Shown here piece by piece: positions 10,809 through 20,979 of a stretch of DNA of 64,000 nucleotides (position 1 is its first letter; each line of letters starts with the position of its first letter). The stretch comes from a virus. Made by a program: the position numbers and the translations under genes. Under the pieces are notes generated by a model, which saw nothing but the letters and a program-made list of their open reading frames with translations, did not search any database and was not told the origin of the DNA. The DNA is taken from positions 53,361 through 117,360 of IMG/VR virus record IMGVR_UViG_3300027974_001900; one strand, given 5' to 3'.

Positions 10809-12256
10809 TCTTCTACTCTAAATTTAAAGGCGTATGGTTGTTCTTCAACTTGTCCGTTTTGTTGTAAATCAAAAGCAAATTTGAATCCATACATATATCC
10901 TTTTTCTAGAATAGACATATCAAAATCAAAGTAGTTTCCGCTTACATCAAAAGATAGGAGAGTATGCTGAGTACTTCCGGTTCCATAGGGGACAACTTCA
11001 AAATTGTCCTGTACTCTAAATAGACGGTAGTAAGCTTTTTCAATTATGGTTGGTTCTATTTCTGTCGAAGCAACTGTATAAATTGTTGGATTCCAATTCT
11101 TTTCTCTAACAAATAATCTTAGTCTTGGTTTATCATTTTGATAATATTTTTGTTGAGCGTTTGATACTTTTAACACATAATCTGTAATACCAGAGTCACT
11201 TGAAGCATTATAAGTTATCGGATAAATTGTGCCAGTATGAAATAAAGTTGTGCCAGTTTGGTTCTGCCATACATCATAAATGGTCGAAGCAGAACCCGTA
11301 TAAGCAAAGGAAGCAGAATAAACTCCAGTAGAAACCCACCCACCGGTTACTACAGAAGTATTCCCAGAACTTACACCACCGGCAATAGGCATGGCAGAAG
11401 CAGATCCGCCAAGAGTTTCGTAAATTTTTACGTAGACATTATTTGTTCCTATTGACGGAATATTAGTCGGTTTACCATTTCTATAATTGTATAGATAAAC
11501 TGTGTTTACATTTTCGGTAGACAAAAGTGAACTACTAATATAAAAATTACCACGATCATCTGCAATTTGCGAATTCCATCTTGCTTCTATGTGTGGACGC
11601 CACAATTGGAACTCGCTTCCTCTACCAAAGAATTTCTTTGTGTAATAAGAACGAGTATCTGATAGCAAGCTTGAAGTCAAAAATACTCCAAGACCGTAAG
11701 AGCCAGTTGAACCGGTAATCCATTTTTCAACCTGTGAGGTTACATCAACTTCTAAATTTTCTAATCCGGTTTCAAAATAATATGAACCAGTTGAAGCACC
11801 AGAACCTGTAATGAAATCTCCTCCTTGTTTTGTCCATCCAGAAGTAGAAGAAGCAGAAATCCAATTAGATATTCCAAGATCCTTATACTCATCCATATCC
11901 AGACCAAATCCCTCCGTCCAGGAGCGCGAGATTGGCGCTACAACGAGCGTAAATTCTGTCGGGGTAGTTGAGGAGTGTTCAGCATTGTAGAGCTTTACAA
12001 CGAAGTTTACAGAACCACTTGCAGGAATATATCCAGAAGATCTGTCTGAAATTATTGATGAAACGGGAAAATTTATTAAGATTCTTGATTCTTCAGTTGA
12101 ATAACCAGCCGCTCCACTTGTTTGCCCATAAATATTAAAAACTTCAAGGATGTCTGACGCGCCCATATTTGAGCCTGTGCCTCTTGTAGTAAGGGTGGCA
12201 TCAAAAGCATTTGTTATTGTATTGTCCGAATTTGCAATATATCTCTTTACGCTCAT
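10805..12256 (-). CDS. Virion protein with DNRLRE-like domain, 483 aa
   Basis: The first half (about residues 8-225) follows the DNRLRE-type pattern of extracellular beta-sandwich proteins: a D-A-T segment, a glycine-rich turn with SDILEV, RILINFPVSSI, and later DVTSQVEKWITG with YGLGVFL. The second half is Ser/Gly/Thr-rich and ends in a compact beta-rich segment (YGFKFAFDL). No transmembrane segment or catalytic motif is visible. The start overlaps the gp6-like stop by one base, and the 3' end overlaps the LamG protein by 4 bases. This coupling suggests that it attaches to the baseplate wedge. The DNRLRE assignment is by pattern only. Confidence 0.8.
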   Translation of the reverse strand: MSVKRYIANSDNTITNAFDATLTTRGTGSNMGASDILEVFNIYGQTSGAAGYSTEESRILINFPVSSIISDRSSGYIPASGSVNFVVKLYNAEHSSTTPTEFTLVVAPISRSWTEGFGLDMDEYKDLGISNWISASSTSGWTKQGGDFITGSGASTGSYYFETGLENLEVDVTSQVEKWITGSTGSYGLGVFLTSSLLSDTRSYYTKKFFGRGSEFQLWRPHIEARWNSQIADDRGNFYISSSLLSTENVNTVYLYNYRNGKPTNIPSIGTNNVYVKIYETLGGSASAMPIAGGVSSGNTSVVTGGWVSTGVYSASFAYTGSASTIYDVWQNQTGTTLFHTGTIYPITYNASSDSGITDYVLKVSNAQQKYYQNDKPRLRLFVREKNWNPTIYTVASTEIEPTIIEKAYYRLFRVQDNFEVVPYGTGSTQHTLLSFDVSGNYFDFDMSILEKGYMYGFKFAFDLQQNGQVEEQPYAFKFRVEE

Positions 12257-14046
12257 TATACTGCTACTCCCTTAATGTCTGCATCTAAATCTTGTATTTC
12301 AAAAACATGAGTCTGTGGTATAGATAAATATCTTCCATCTTTTGATAAATTATCTACTACAGAATATTGAGTTGAGCTATATCCTGCTGATGATTTTTCT
12401 ACTATTTTTACGTTTTTTGTATCTACTACGTTTTTAACATTATTTAAAAGTTTATAAATATCGGTTAAATAAATTGGCTCTCCCATCTCAAATTTTTGTT
12501 TATATTTTTCTTTTAATACGCTCAAACATTCTGACAAAGTAGCATTTACATCTTTATTCAATTCAACTACAACTTCAAATTCAATCCCGATATTAACTAT
12601 TGATCCGTCTAGAATATCAATAACATCATTGATCATTTTATAATTTGAAATCCAATTTTTAACATTTTGTTTTAAAGCTGTGGTCGCAGTTGTAAGAGAA
12701 CTGTTTTCGTCTACGGAAACAACATAAATATTAATATCTCTTTTTATAGAATCAGGATCCTGAATAACGTTTACTCTTTTTACTGAACCGTATTTAGCTG
12801 GCATTCTATAAATTAAGTTTATATAATCCTGTTTGGTTACTGCTCTATTCTGTGTAGAATAAGCAGCAGCAGATCTCATTCTTAGTTCTTCTACTGTTGG
12901 AACATCGACATATCCAACTATTGCTTCTTCATTGTCACATTCAAAAGGAGATAACAAAGTTAACGCTTCTACCTTTGTATAAGTGCTTGATCTAAAATCA
13001 ACTATTGGATTTGTAACAATTTTAACAGATCCAATTGGAACATTTGCATTTGAACTTGGATTAACTCTATATTTAATTGTTAAAGTTGTATTTGCAGGTG
13101 ATATTCCTAGTTTTTCACTCTTTATTATTTGATTTGGATCAAATAATAAATCCGTATCATAGTTTTTGCCGTAAAAATTTAAAACAACTGATGTTGGATC
13201 AATAAAATTATTCTCAACAAAGTCAGCTTCAGAGCCGCCTCCAAACTGAATTGTGCAATTACCATCTATATCAAACTCTGTAGTAAATCTTCTAAAGGTT
13301 TGAAATTGTTTTAAAATATACGGAACATTATTAGAATCTGCTCCTGTATTTTTAACAGCTTTATAAATAACATCTTGAGTTAAATAATCTACTTCGTAAT
13401 ATTCGTTACCATCAGAATCTGTTATGGAAATAATTTCTGTAACATTTTCTTCACCTATATCTATTGTAGAAAATTTAACATAATCTCCCATTATAAAATC
13501 TTTTGTTTTTGTCTCTCCAGAAACAACTTTTCCGTATGATTTATAAACGTAATTTATAGGAGTTCCATTGGTATTAATTTCTCCAACGGTAATCTCAACG
13601 CCTTGTTTATTAAAATCTACATTTTCTGCAAGTATAAAAGAAGCGCCAGATTCAGATGATAAAGTTGTCCCTTCTTTTAAAATAGGTACGAGATCTAAGT
13701 TTGGTTGTCCGCCATTGCTTTGAGCAGGGACTGCAACATAAAAAGAACAAATGCCAGTTGAAGATGGGTAGCCTGGTAACTTATATCCAAGTTGTTTTGC
13801 TATTTTTAAAACATTATTTTGTTGCAAAGATGTTTCGATGAAAGATTCATTTACTTGATAATCTACATAATATGATAAAATATCTCCAACATATGCCACC
13901 AAATCAATCATCAAAGCGCCAAAAGAAGAATCATTAAAATCTTTATATGTATCTGGATAATAAACCTTAACATAATTTAATAAATCTTTCTTAATAGACT
14001 CGAAGTCTCTGCTTGTATATGAAATAGGCGGTCTCGTCTTTGGCAT
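12256..14046 (-). CDS. Baseplate wedge protein gp6-like (baseplate J family), 596 aa
   Basis: The N-terminus has the typical gp6/baseplate-J signature: YTSRDFESIKKDLL, a DSSFGALMIDLVAYVGDILSYY-type segment split over residues 43-66, and then the ESFIETSLQQNN and AKQLGY motifs. The middle contains the VxELRxRSxxAYxTQNRAVTKQDY block that is conserved in gp6 proteins, and the C-terminus has a YLTDIYKLLNNV segment. In T4, gp6 dimers join wedges into the baseplate ring. It lies directly after gp25, the same order as in T4-like phages. Length (596 aa) is close to T4 gp6 (about 660). Confidence 0.93.
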   Translation of the reverse strand: MPKTRPPISYTSRDFESIKKDLLNYVKVYYPDTYKDFNDSSFGALMIDLVAYVGDILSYYVDYQVNESFIETSLQQNNVLKIAKQLGYKLPGYPSSTGICSFYVAVPAQSNGGQPNLDLVPILKEGTTLSSESGASFILAENVDFNKQGVEITVGEINTNGTPINYVYKSYGKVVSGETKTKDFIMGDYVKFSTIDIGEENVTEIISITDSDGNEYYEVDYLTQDVIYKAVKNTGADSNNVPYILKQFQTFRRFTTEFDIDGNCTIQFGGGSEADFVENNFIDPTSVVLNFYGKNYDTDLLFDPNQIIKSEKLGISPANTTLTIKYRVNPSSNANVPIGSVKIVTNPIVDFRSSTYTKVEALTLLSPFECDNEEAIVGYVDVPTVEELRMRSAAAYSTQNRAVTKQDYINLIYRMPAKYGSVKRVNVIQDPDSIKRDINIYVVSVDENSSLTTATTALKQNVKNWISNYKMINDVIDILDGSIVNIGIEFEVVVELNKDVNATLSECLSVLKEKYKQKFEMGEPIYLTDIYKLLNNVKNVVDTKNVKIVEKSSAGYSSTQYSVVDNLSKDGRYLSIPQTHVFEIQDLDADIKGVAV

Positions 14047-14049
14047 TTA

Positions 14050-14424
14050 TTATACTCCCAAAACTAATGTGTCTCTTGTATTTAGTGCTGGAACTGAAAA
14101 TTGTATCTGCACTATCATGTTGTTTAAATTATTTGGATCTTCAAGAACCTCTACAAAATCTATGTTAATAAACGGCATGTATCGCCTTACTTGAGTAACA
14201 ACTTCAGATTGAATTTGCATTTTAGTTGTTTGATTAAAATTTTCAAACAAAAATTTATTTAATCCAACGCCAAACTCTGGGATCATTATTCTTTCTCCCT
14301 TATCTGTTAACACAAGGGTTTTTAAATTTTGTTTAACAACGTCAATCATACTTTTGTTCAAAGCATAAGGCCCATCTTCTTTATTGTATAATAGTGGCAG
14401 TGCCACAGAATAACCTTTAAACAC
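14050..14424 (-). CDS. Baseplate wedge protein gp25-like, 124 aa
   Basis: This is a member of the gpW/gp25 family. The hallmark segments are LVLTDKGERIMIPEFG and LNKFLFENFN, followed by a C-terminal beta-rich half (VQIQFSVP). T4 gp25 is a structural sheath initiator in the baseplate wedge, not an enzyme. Length (124 aa) fits the family. The start overlaps the 621-aa upstream gene by 8 bases, and the stop is 3 bases before the gp6-like gene, so they are probably translated together. Together gp25 and gp6 establish that this is a contractile-tail baseplate module. Confidence 0.93.
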   Translation of the reverse strand: MFKGYSVALPLLYNKEDGPYALNKSMIDVVKQNLKTLVLTDKGERIMIPEFGVGLNKFLFENFNQTTKMQIQSEVVTQVRRYMPFINIDFVEVLEDPNNLNNMIVQIQFSVPALNTRDTLVLGV

Positions 14425-16282
14425 GATCTGTTGCCTCCCTTGCTAATGATTCTACAGTATTTATGTAATATTCCAAAAAATCATTATAATTTTTATAAGA
14501 TCTTAGATCTTTTGCTGTATCTAAAATTTGTTCATTAAAAGTACCAAAATCTAGTTTTTCAATAACTGATTGAGCTAAAATATCAGACGGGAACAAAGAA
14601 TCAATAAGAAATTTAAATTCTTGTTTTTCAACAATTGACATAAATTTGTTATAAAAATTATTTTGTATATACTGAGAATTTGCTATATTAACGGCTTGCA
14701 TACCATATGGATTCATCGGCATATCATCTGGAATAAATTGTTTTATTAAAACTCCGTTAACATTTATTTTCTTTTCGTTACTATCAGATAATTTTATATT
14801 AATTATTTCTTTTCTATTTAATATTAAATAATTAGTAATATTTGGTTGTACTTTGGAAAAAGTATCTTGAATTTCTTTTACATATAAGAGATATTTTCCC
14901 TCTTTATTAAGAAAATTTTCTAAATTGTTTTTAAAAACATTATCCATATTTTCTATTTGAAATATTTTTTGTTTTGATATGTTACTTTCTGCATACTGTT
15001 TAATATCAATTTTATTTGAATATACTCCAAAATACAAATCAAATAATTCATTTATATTAAATCCAGAATTAGAAAATTTATAAAAAATCGTCCTATTAAA
15101 TGGTTCTTGTTTTTTTCTACCTAATAATTCAATTACATCATTAATTGACATTTTGGATTTTCTTTCTTTTTCACTAAAAACAGACAAATAAAGCTTTTTG
15201 TTATTATCTAAATTTTGTAAAAATTCATTAATTTTTTTTACATCTTCATCTTTAATAGTTTTATTAGGTATTATGGCTAAAAATCCACTATTATTACCGC
15301 TTTGTTTTAAAAAATCTTTAAGTTCTAAAATTTCTTTTTTGTTTAAAATTTTAGCTCCAGATAAATCTATGGAATTATAAGAATTATTAAACGTATAAAC
15401 ACCATTTTTTTCAAATTTTATTTTTTCTAAAATTTGAGGATTTCTTATAAATAAAAATTGCTCTATATTTCTGTAGGTATCGTCTATTTTCCAATCAAAA
15501 AATTGCTGTACTGCCAAAAATTCTTTATCGTCTTTATTATTTAATAAATCTCTTATAGAAAAAATTATTATGTCTTTTTTTGAAGAATTTCCACAATCTA
15601 ATTGAATATCTAATTTTTCTTTTATTTTATAATAAAATTCTCCAGAAATACCATTAAAATTTCCTAATCCTTCATGAACTTTTTGATATAATTTTTGAAT
15701 TTCTTTTTCATTTATAATTGGATAAAATAAATTACTTTTTATATATGGTATTAAAACCGAATCATTTTCGGGATCAAATGTTGGTATAGATGAACCAATT
15801 TTAAACAAATCTTCTATAGAAGATTTAAAATTTTGTTTTTCTCCTTTTTGTCCTTCTTTGCTATCTTTTAAAGCATCTATATCTATATCAAATTTTTCTT
15901 TAACCTGGAATATGAAGTTAAAGAAAACATCAAAAAATATATCTTTTAATTCTCTTTCTCCAATTTCCTGTATTTCTACGTCTGATAAATTATTAAAGTT
16001 TGTCTTCATATCTTTATTTAAAACTGTTGCTAATAGCATATATTTTCTTGTTTTTATGGACAAATTATTATAAAAAGAATCAAATAAAATTTTATTATTA
16101 TTTATAAAATTTTCAAATTGTTCTTTTGAATTTATTTGTAAAGAATCTTTAGAAAAATTTGTTAAAATTGGTTTAACAAAAAAATTAGGAGAAGTAATAA
16201 ATAAATTAAATAAATAAGAATAAATTATTTGCTTTATCAGAGCAATTTGAATTTTTATATTTATAAATTTGTATCCTAACAT
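14417..16282 (-). CDS. Hypothetical baseplate-module protein, 621 aa
   Basis: I do not recognise this 621-residue protein. It is Lys/Asn/Ile/Phe-rich and probably largely helical, with no signal peptide. The first 40 residues are hydrophobic, but the region is broken by charges and is not a clear membrane helix. The gene begins 1 base after the 1,277-aa gene and overlaps gp25 by 8 bases. In T4-like phages, genes next to gp25 encode baseplate proteins such as gp53, gp48 and gp54; the length fits none of them well. An assembly or tube-initiator role is inferred from position only. Confidence 0.8.
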   Translation of the reverse strand: MLGYKFINIKIQIALIKQIIYSYLFNLFITSPNFFVKPILTNFSKDSLQINSKEQFENFINNNKILFDSFYNNLSIKTRKYMLLATVLNKDMKTNFNNLSDVEIQEIGERELKDIFFDVFFNFIFQVKEKFDIDIDALKDSKEGQKGEKQNFKSSIEDLFKIGSSIPTFDPENDSVLIPYIKSNLFYPIINEKEIQKLYQKVHEGLGNFNGISGEFYYKIKEKLDIQLDCGNSSKKDIIIFSIRDLLNNKDDKEFLAVQQFFDWKIDDTYRNIEQFLFIRNPQILEKIKFEKNGVYTFNNSYNSIDLSGAKILNKKEILELKDFLKQSGNNSGFLAIIPNKTIKDEDVKKINEFLQNLDNNKKLYLSVFSEKERKSKMSINDVIELLGRKKQEPFNRTIFYKFSNSGFNINELFDLYFGVYSNKIDIKQYAESNISKQKIFQIENMDNVFKNNLENFLNKEGKYLLYVKEIQDTFSKVQPNITNYLILNRKEIINIKLSDSNEKKINVNGVLIKQFIPDDMPMNPYGMQAVNIANSQYIQNNFYNKFMSIVEKQEFKFLIDSLFPSDILAQSVIEKLDFGTFNEQILDTAKDLRSYKNYNDFLEYYINTVESLAREATDRV

Positions 16283-16283
16283 T

Positions 16284-19200
16284 TTATTCCTTTATTTTGC
16301 TAATATAAGACATGAATAATTCTATATCATCTTGCATATCAATATTTGTTGCATTCTGCACCTCTTGTTCCATTTCGAGTTTTAATTTTTCTAAATAATC
16401 AATACTATATGCTATTTCATTATAATTTTTTATAAATAAATTTTTTGAAGCTAATTTTTCAAATAGTCTTCCTACCATATACAATGGATCAACGTATAAT
16501 TCATAATTAATTTTTTCTTTTATTGTATCATTATCAATTATAATATTTTTTGTATTAAAATAATTAACTATTTTGCTTTTTCTTAAATTAAAATCTTCTA
16601 AATATTTGTTATCAACATTAACAAGATTTGTTGCTGATTCTAATAATTCTTCTTTTGTTATAGCATTCTGATAAATTATTTCTGGTGTATATCCTGTGTT
16701 ATATTTAGATTTTACTAATTTTACAGATTGTAGATATTTAGCATAAATTTCTTCTGGTGGTTTTGTAGAAAATTTTAAAATCTTTTTTTGATCGTCCGTT
16801 AAAGATTTTTCATAGTCATAAATGTTTTGTTGGAAGTCTATTATGCTTTGAAAAGGCATTACCATATACTGTGTTAAACTACTTGCTAATAATCTTGGAC
16901 CATCTTTAAATAAATCAATATTAATTAAAAGTTTATTTGAACACAGTTTATCAAATTGTTTTTCCAAATCAAGTATTTGATCTCTTATAACATTTTTATA
17001 ATCATCTCCAACAGTTTCTTTAAGTAATAATTCATAATCTTTTCTTCTAGATTGTTGCGGAGTACAAATGTTTCCTACATACTTTTCTAACGACTTTGAA
17101 AGAATATCATAACAAATTCTGTAATCACAATAATTGGATAAGAAAATAAAAAGTTTTATTATATCGTCATCTTGCGCAAATAAATTTTTAAAAGGAGCAT
17201 CAACTAAACTTATTGTATCTATTAAGCCTATTCTTGTTGATTCTGTAGAAACATTTCTTAGTAAAGAAGCTAATTCGTATAAATCTATTGAAGAACTTAT
17301 ATCTGATAAAAATTTAGAAATTTCATCGAATGAATTTTGAGACTTTTCTAAAGAATATTCGTCTGCAAATTTAGAATAAACTAAATCTCTTGTTGCAATC
17401 TCAGATAGATCAATTAATACATTTATGTCTATAGCTAATTGAACATCATATAAGCTACTTCCAGATTCAGCCGGTGCCCCAAAAGAATCTGATGCGATTG
17501 ATGGAGAAAAAAAGTTATCTTCACTGTTTTCTAGATTAAAGAAAGGAGGTTTAAATAATTCAAAATCTAAAGAACAGAGTTTTTCTAAATACGGTCTAAC
17601 AAAATCAAAAAACATCTTTAGAATAAAATCTGCTGCAATCTTTAATAAAAATAAAGCTATTTTCTCAATTAATGTTAACCAAAAATCTAAAGTATCAAGG
17701 GTTGGAAAGCTTTCAATAATACCTTGAATTAAACCTTCGGGATTTAAACTCCTTGCGTATAAATCTTTAAGGTATTCAATTGTAGAAAATAAATCATCAG
17801 GTATTGTAGGAAATTTACTCGGCAAAGGCTTACAGGGATCTCTGTACTCATTAAGAACGCCTAACCAGCTTAATAATTTTTGAAGAAGTTCTGAAATAAA
17901 TTCTGAGAGGGGGAATTTATTTAAAAAAACCATAATTGTTTCTACAAGATCCCATCCATCATCAATATTTCTAAAATCATTAATAACATTTACTATGTCG
18001 GCATAACATGGAAGACTGCTAACAAATGTAGAATTAGCTTCTTTAACAAGATCGTTTACAGAAAATTCATTACCTTTTATAAATTCAAATGTCTTTTGTA
18101 TTTCTGTAGATACAAGCAAAATTTCTTGTGGTACATCAAGATCTGGTAATTTAAGAATATCTCCAATTTTAAATTCATCTGTAGTAGATTTAGCTGCTGC
18201 AATAGTTAATACTGGGTAGTGAAATGATTCTCCAAATTTTTTGAGGTCTCCTTCGTTTCCAAATAAACTTAAACCAGATTCTGTATTTATTAAATAAAAT
18301 GCCATAGTCTGTAAAGCAATAGATTGATATTTATTTTCTCTATAATTTGTTGTTAAATTTGCTATTCTAATAGACTTATCTATTAATCTCTCGTTTATAA
18401 ATAAGTCTTCTTTATTGTAGTTAAAATTTGCATTTGGTAAAGTTAAATTTATTTTAGTTATTAAATTTACATATTTTTTTTCTACTTCCGTGGAGGTTAA
18501 ATCTTTAGTTACTAAATAACCACCATCAACTCTATCAAAACTATCATAAAGCATCCTTTCAAGAGTTCTTGTTGCAACACAAATTCTTCTTCCAGAATAG
18601 TCAATTAAATCTGCAGTTAAGTTCTGATACTTTCCAAAAAATTCTTCAGAAACATATTTTTGATCTGTCTCTCCGAATCCAAAATTATCAAAAGTTTCAA
18701 TTTTAAAAGGTGAATATTGTTTTGTAGAATTTTGTTTTTTCTTTTCATTTGGTATCGTTGTTACACCAAGTAAATTCAAAAAAGAATCAAAATGAAAAGT
18801 AACTTTAAAATCACTAGAATCAAAAGGAGTTAAATAAATATTTTGTCTTCTTGCCTCTTTGTATGTACTAATCAGTAAATTTACATACTCATTAAAAGCA
18901 GAAGTAATGTTTCCTCTATTTATTTTTACAACTTGGCTAATTGATTTTAAAATCTCAAATTTATCTTGAACATTAATTCTATTATAAACTTCTTCTACAT
19001 GCTTGTTTCTAGCAAAATAATAATACTCAACTTCAGAGAAAGAATCTTCATTAAAATAATCTTGCATTAAACTCATTAAAGCTTCTGATTTATTCTTTAA
19101 TTCGTCGATGTTATTTACTTCTAGAGAATACTTTGTAAAAAATCCCAAGGCTACTTCAAGAATAGATTGAGTATCAAAATTTCTAGAAATAGTTTTTGAT

Positions 19201-20117
19201 AATATTATTTTTGACAAGTCATAAACAACACAAATAGCATTATAAAATGTTTTCTCGTCTTTTCTACTCTTTAAAATTGGAAAAGATTTAAAATTATCTT
19301 CATAAACACCAGGATTACCTATTATATTGGCGAAGCATTCATTTCCAATTTTTTTACCAAAAATATTTGAGATAAAATCGTTTGATTGTTTTAAAATTTG
19401 TTCTTTTTTATCTTCGTTTAATCTTTTTGTTAAAACACATACAACAGGAAAAGATTTGTTGTCTGGTCCGCCTTCTACATCAATAAAGTATTCAAAATTA
19501 CCTGATCCTAACTTTATTGCTTTATCGACCCATCCTGCCGCAGTTCCTTCAAAAAAATTAAAAGAAGTGCTTTTTAAATTATCATATAAAGTATGTTTTA
19601 TAACACTTTCATATAAAATAGTATTTAAAGTTCTTGAAATATAATTTATATAATCTTCTGTTTTTGCTATATCAAAGTAATCTGATAGTTTTTGTGGTAA
19701 AAAATCAAGACTTTTATCTACTGCATATTTTTTAACCTGATCAATTGTCAAAGAAGAATTTATAGTATTTTTAATTTTATTCGTTTGAATATCACTTACA
19801 TAACCAGCCACTTCTGGAACAAACAAAAATTCATCATTTGTATAATTTATTGCTCTTGAGACGTTTTCAAATAAAAATGGTTTACTTTTTAAACAATATA
19901 AAAATAAATAATATCTTTTTAAAGAGATAGTAAAATCATCTATGTTACTTTTTGATTTAGAAAATTCTGTCTTTTCGTTAAGATTACCAGTAATATCAAT
20001 TGGGAAAAGATTATTAAATGTTCCATCAAATAATCCTGGTAACCATTCTTCAACATTATCAATGCTGGAGAATTCTTTTATTAAATTTATTCCTGGTAGA
20101 TTATAAGAAATTGCCAT
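16284..20117 (-). CDS. Very large hypothetical baseplate-module protein, 1,277 aa
   Basis: This 1,277-residue protein starts MAISYNLPGIN and has no catalytic motif that I recognise. It is largely helical, with a markedly hydrophobic stretch around residues 735-850, including WLTLIEKIALFLLKIAADFI, that could form a long amphipathic or membrane-interacting helix bundle. The gene is 1 base from its neighbours on both sides, between a spike-like protein and the 621-aa protein, so it belongs to the hub/baseplate operon. A hub-surrounding or tape-measure-like role is possible. Its position between spike and gp25 favours baseplate over tape measure. Confidence 0.82.
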   Translation of the reverse strand: MAISYNLPGINLIKEFSSIDNVEEWLPGLFDGTFNNLFPIDITGNLNEKTEFSKSKSNIDDFTISLKRYYLFLYCLKSKPFLFENVSRAINYTNDEFLFVPEVAGYVSDIQTNKIKNTINSSLTIDQVKKYAVDKSLDFLPQKLSDYFDIAKTEDYINYISRTLNTILYESVIKHTLYDNLKSTSFNFFEGTAAGWVDKAIKLGSGNFEYFIDVEGGPDNKSFPVVCVLTKRLNEDKKEQILKQSNDFISNIFGKKIGNECFANIIGNPGVYEDNFKSFPILKSRKDEKTFYNAICVVYDLSKIILSKTISRNFDTQSILEVALGFFTKYSLEVNNIDELKNKSEALMSLMQDYFNEDSFSEVEYYYFARNKHVEEVYNRINVQDKFEILKSISQVVKINRGNITSAFNEYVNLLISTYKEARRQNIYLTPFDSSDFKVTFHFDSFLNLLGVTTIPNEKKKQNSTKQYSPFKIETFDNFGFGETDQKYVSEEFFGKYQNLTADLIDYSGRRICVATRTLERMLYDSFDRVDGGYLVTKDLTSTEVEKKYVNLITKINLTLPNANFNYNKEDLFINERLIDKSIRIANLTTNYRENKYQSIALQTMAFYLINTESGLSLFGNEGDLKKFGESFHYPVLTIAAAKSTTDEFKIGDILKLPDLDVPQEILLVSTEIQKTFEFIKGNEFSVNDLVKEANSTFVSSLPCYADIVNVINDFRNIDDGWDLVETIMVFLNKFPLSEFISELLQKLLSWLGVLNEYRDPCKPLPSKFPTIPDDLFSTIEYLKDLYARSLNPEGLIQGIIESFPTLDTLDFWLTLIEKIALFLLKIAADFILKMFFDFVRPYLEKLCSLDFELFKPPFFNLENSEDNFFSPSIASDSFGAPAESGSSLYDVQLAIDINVLIDLSEIATRDLVYSKFADEYSLEKSQNSFDEISKFLSDISSSIDLYELASLLRNVSTESTRIGLIDTISLVDAPFKNLFAQDDDIIKLFIFLSNYCDYRICYDILSKSLEKYVGNICTPQQSRRKDYELLLKETVGDDYKNVIRDQILDLEKQFDKLCSNKLLINIDLFKDGPRLLASSLTQYMVMPFQSIIDFQQNIYDYEKSLTDDQKKILKFSTKPPEEIYAKYLQSVKLVKSKYNTGYTPEIIYQNAITKEELLESATNLVNVDNKYLEDFNLRKSKIVNYFNTKNIIIDNDTIKEKINYELYVDPLYMVGRLFEKLASKNLFIKNYNEIAYSIDYLEKLKLEMEQEVQNATNIDMQDDIELFMSYISKIKE

Positions 20118-20118
20118 T

Positions 20119-20979
20119 TTAGTTTACCGTATTGTATGTGCTCAAAACATTTACCTTTGTTATTGGTAAAGTGCGGTTTATTCTTTCTAATTGATGATTA
20201 ATCATATCTGTATAAGAATTTAATGTTCTTCTTAGGTCATTAGTTAACAAAGTAGGAGCAAACTGTGCGACAAGAGTTGGCGATGGGGGTGCTAATGGAG
20301 GATGAAAATGAACCATAAGCCCTACTTTCATTTGCATTATTTCTAAGTTTATATCAGAAATATTACTAGATAGAGATTGTAGTGTTTTATAAATTTCTTT
20401 TAATGCTTTATTTAAATTATCTCCCAAGACCATTGGTTGTGATTTTGTTGCGTACTCAGAATCTCTATCTCCAGCATAAATATGAACACCAGCTGGGGTG
20501 CTTGTCTTGAAACTGTTTGAATTTTTACTTGGAGCGCCTGAATTTATTATTACCATCTCGTTTCCACTAAACTCTATAACGTCTGCTTTGCCCTTGATAG
20601 CCGATCTTTGATCTAGTTTTGTTCCTGGTACGCCTTTAACAAGATTTTTTGTAGAAATATTTGTTAATGAAGTTACGTGAAATTGAGCAGCAATTGAAGG
20701 CTGATTATCGTCTTGAATATCAAAATATCCAATTTTAGTTCCATCTGAGGACTGAAAAGGCTCTTTACCGTTTCCAATATAAACAGAAAATTTTGGAGCA
20801 TTTGCTTTTATATTTGGATCTGATGCATATTTTGTATCATTTAAAGTCATTAATGCAAACTTGTTTTCGTGTTCTGCTTTAAACTCGTAAGGTTGTAAAA
20901 TAATTTTTGGAACAACGCTTACTGGTGGCGATGTTACTGAAGTATTGTTTTTAAATACAGAATCTGGTATTTTTGGCAT
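20119..20979 (-). CDS. Putative baseplate spike/hub-associated protein, 286 aa
   Basis: The protein has a beta-rich middle with repeated short Gly/Ser turns, then a GVHIYAG-type strand and a helical segment (LGDNLNKALKEIYKTLQSL). The C-terminus contains HFHPPLAPPSPT near residue 215. A helical region preceding an HxH and a Gly/Pro-rich tail resembles membrane-piercing spike tips of gpV/gp5 type, in which HxH ligands hold a metal ion. This is a pattern-based inference. The neighbours support it: the peptidase-bearing hub protein ends with a 1-base overlap, and large baseplate proteins follow. Confidence 0.65.
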   Translation of the reverse strand: MPKIPDSVFKNNTSVTSPPVSVVPKIILQPYEFKAEHENKFALMTLNDTKYASDPNIKANAPKFSVYIGNGKEPFQSSDGTKIGYFDIQDDNQPSIAAQFHVTSLTNISTKNLVKGVPGTKLDQRSAIKGKADVIEFSGNEMVIINSGAPSKNSNSFKTSTPAGVHIYAGDRDSEYATKSQPMVLGDNLNKALKEIYKTLQSLSSNISDINLEIMQMKVGLMVHFHPPLAPPSPTLVAQFAPTLLTNDLRRTLNSYTDMINHQLERINRTLPITKVNVLSTYNTVN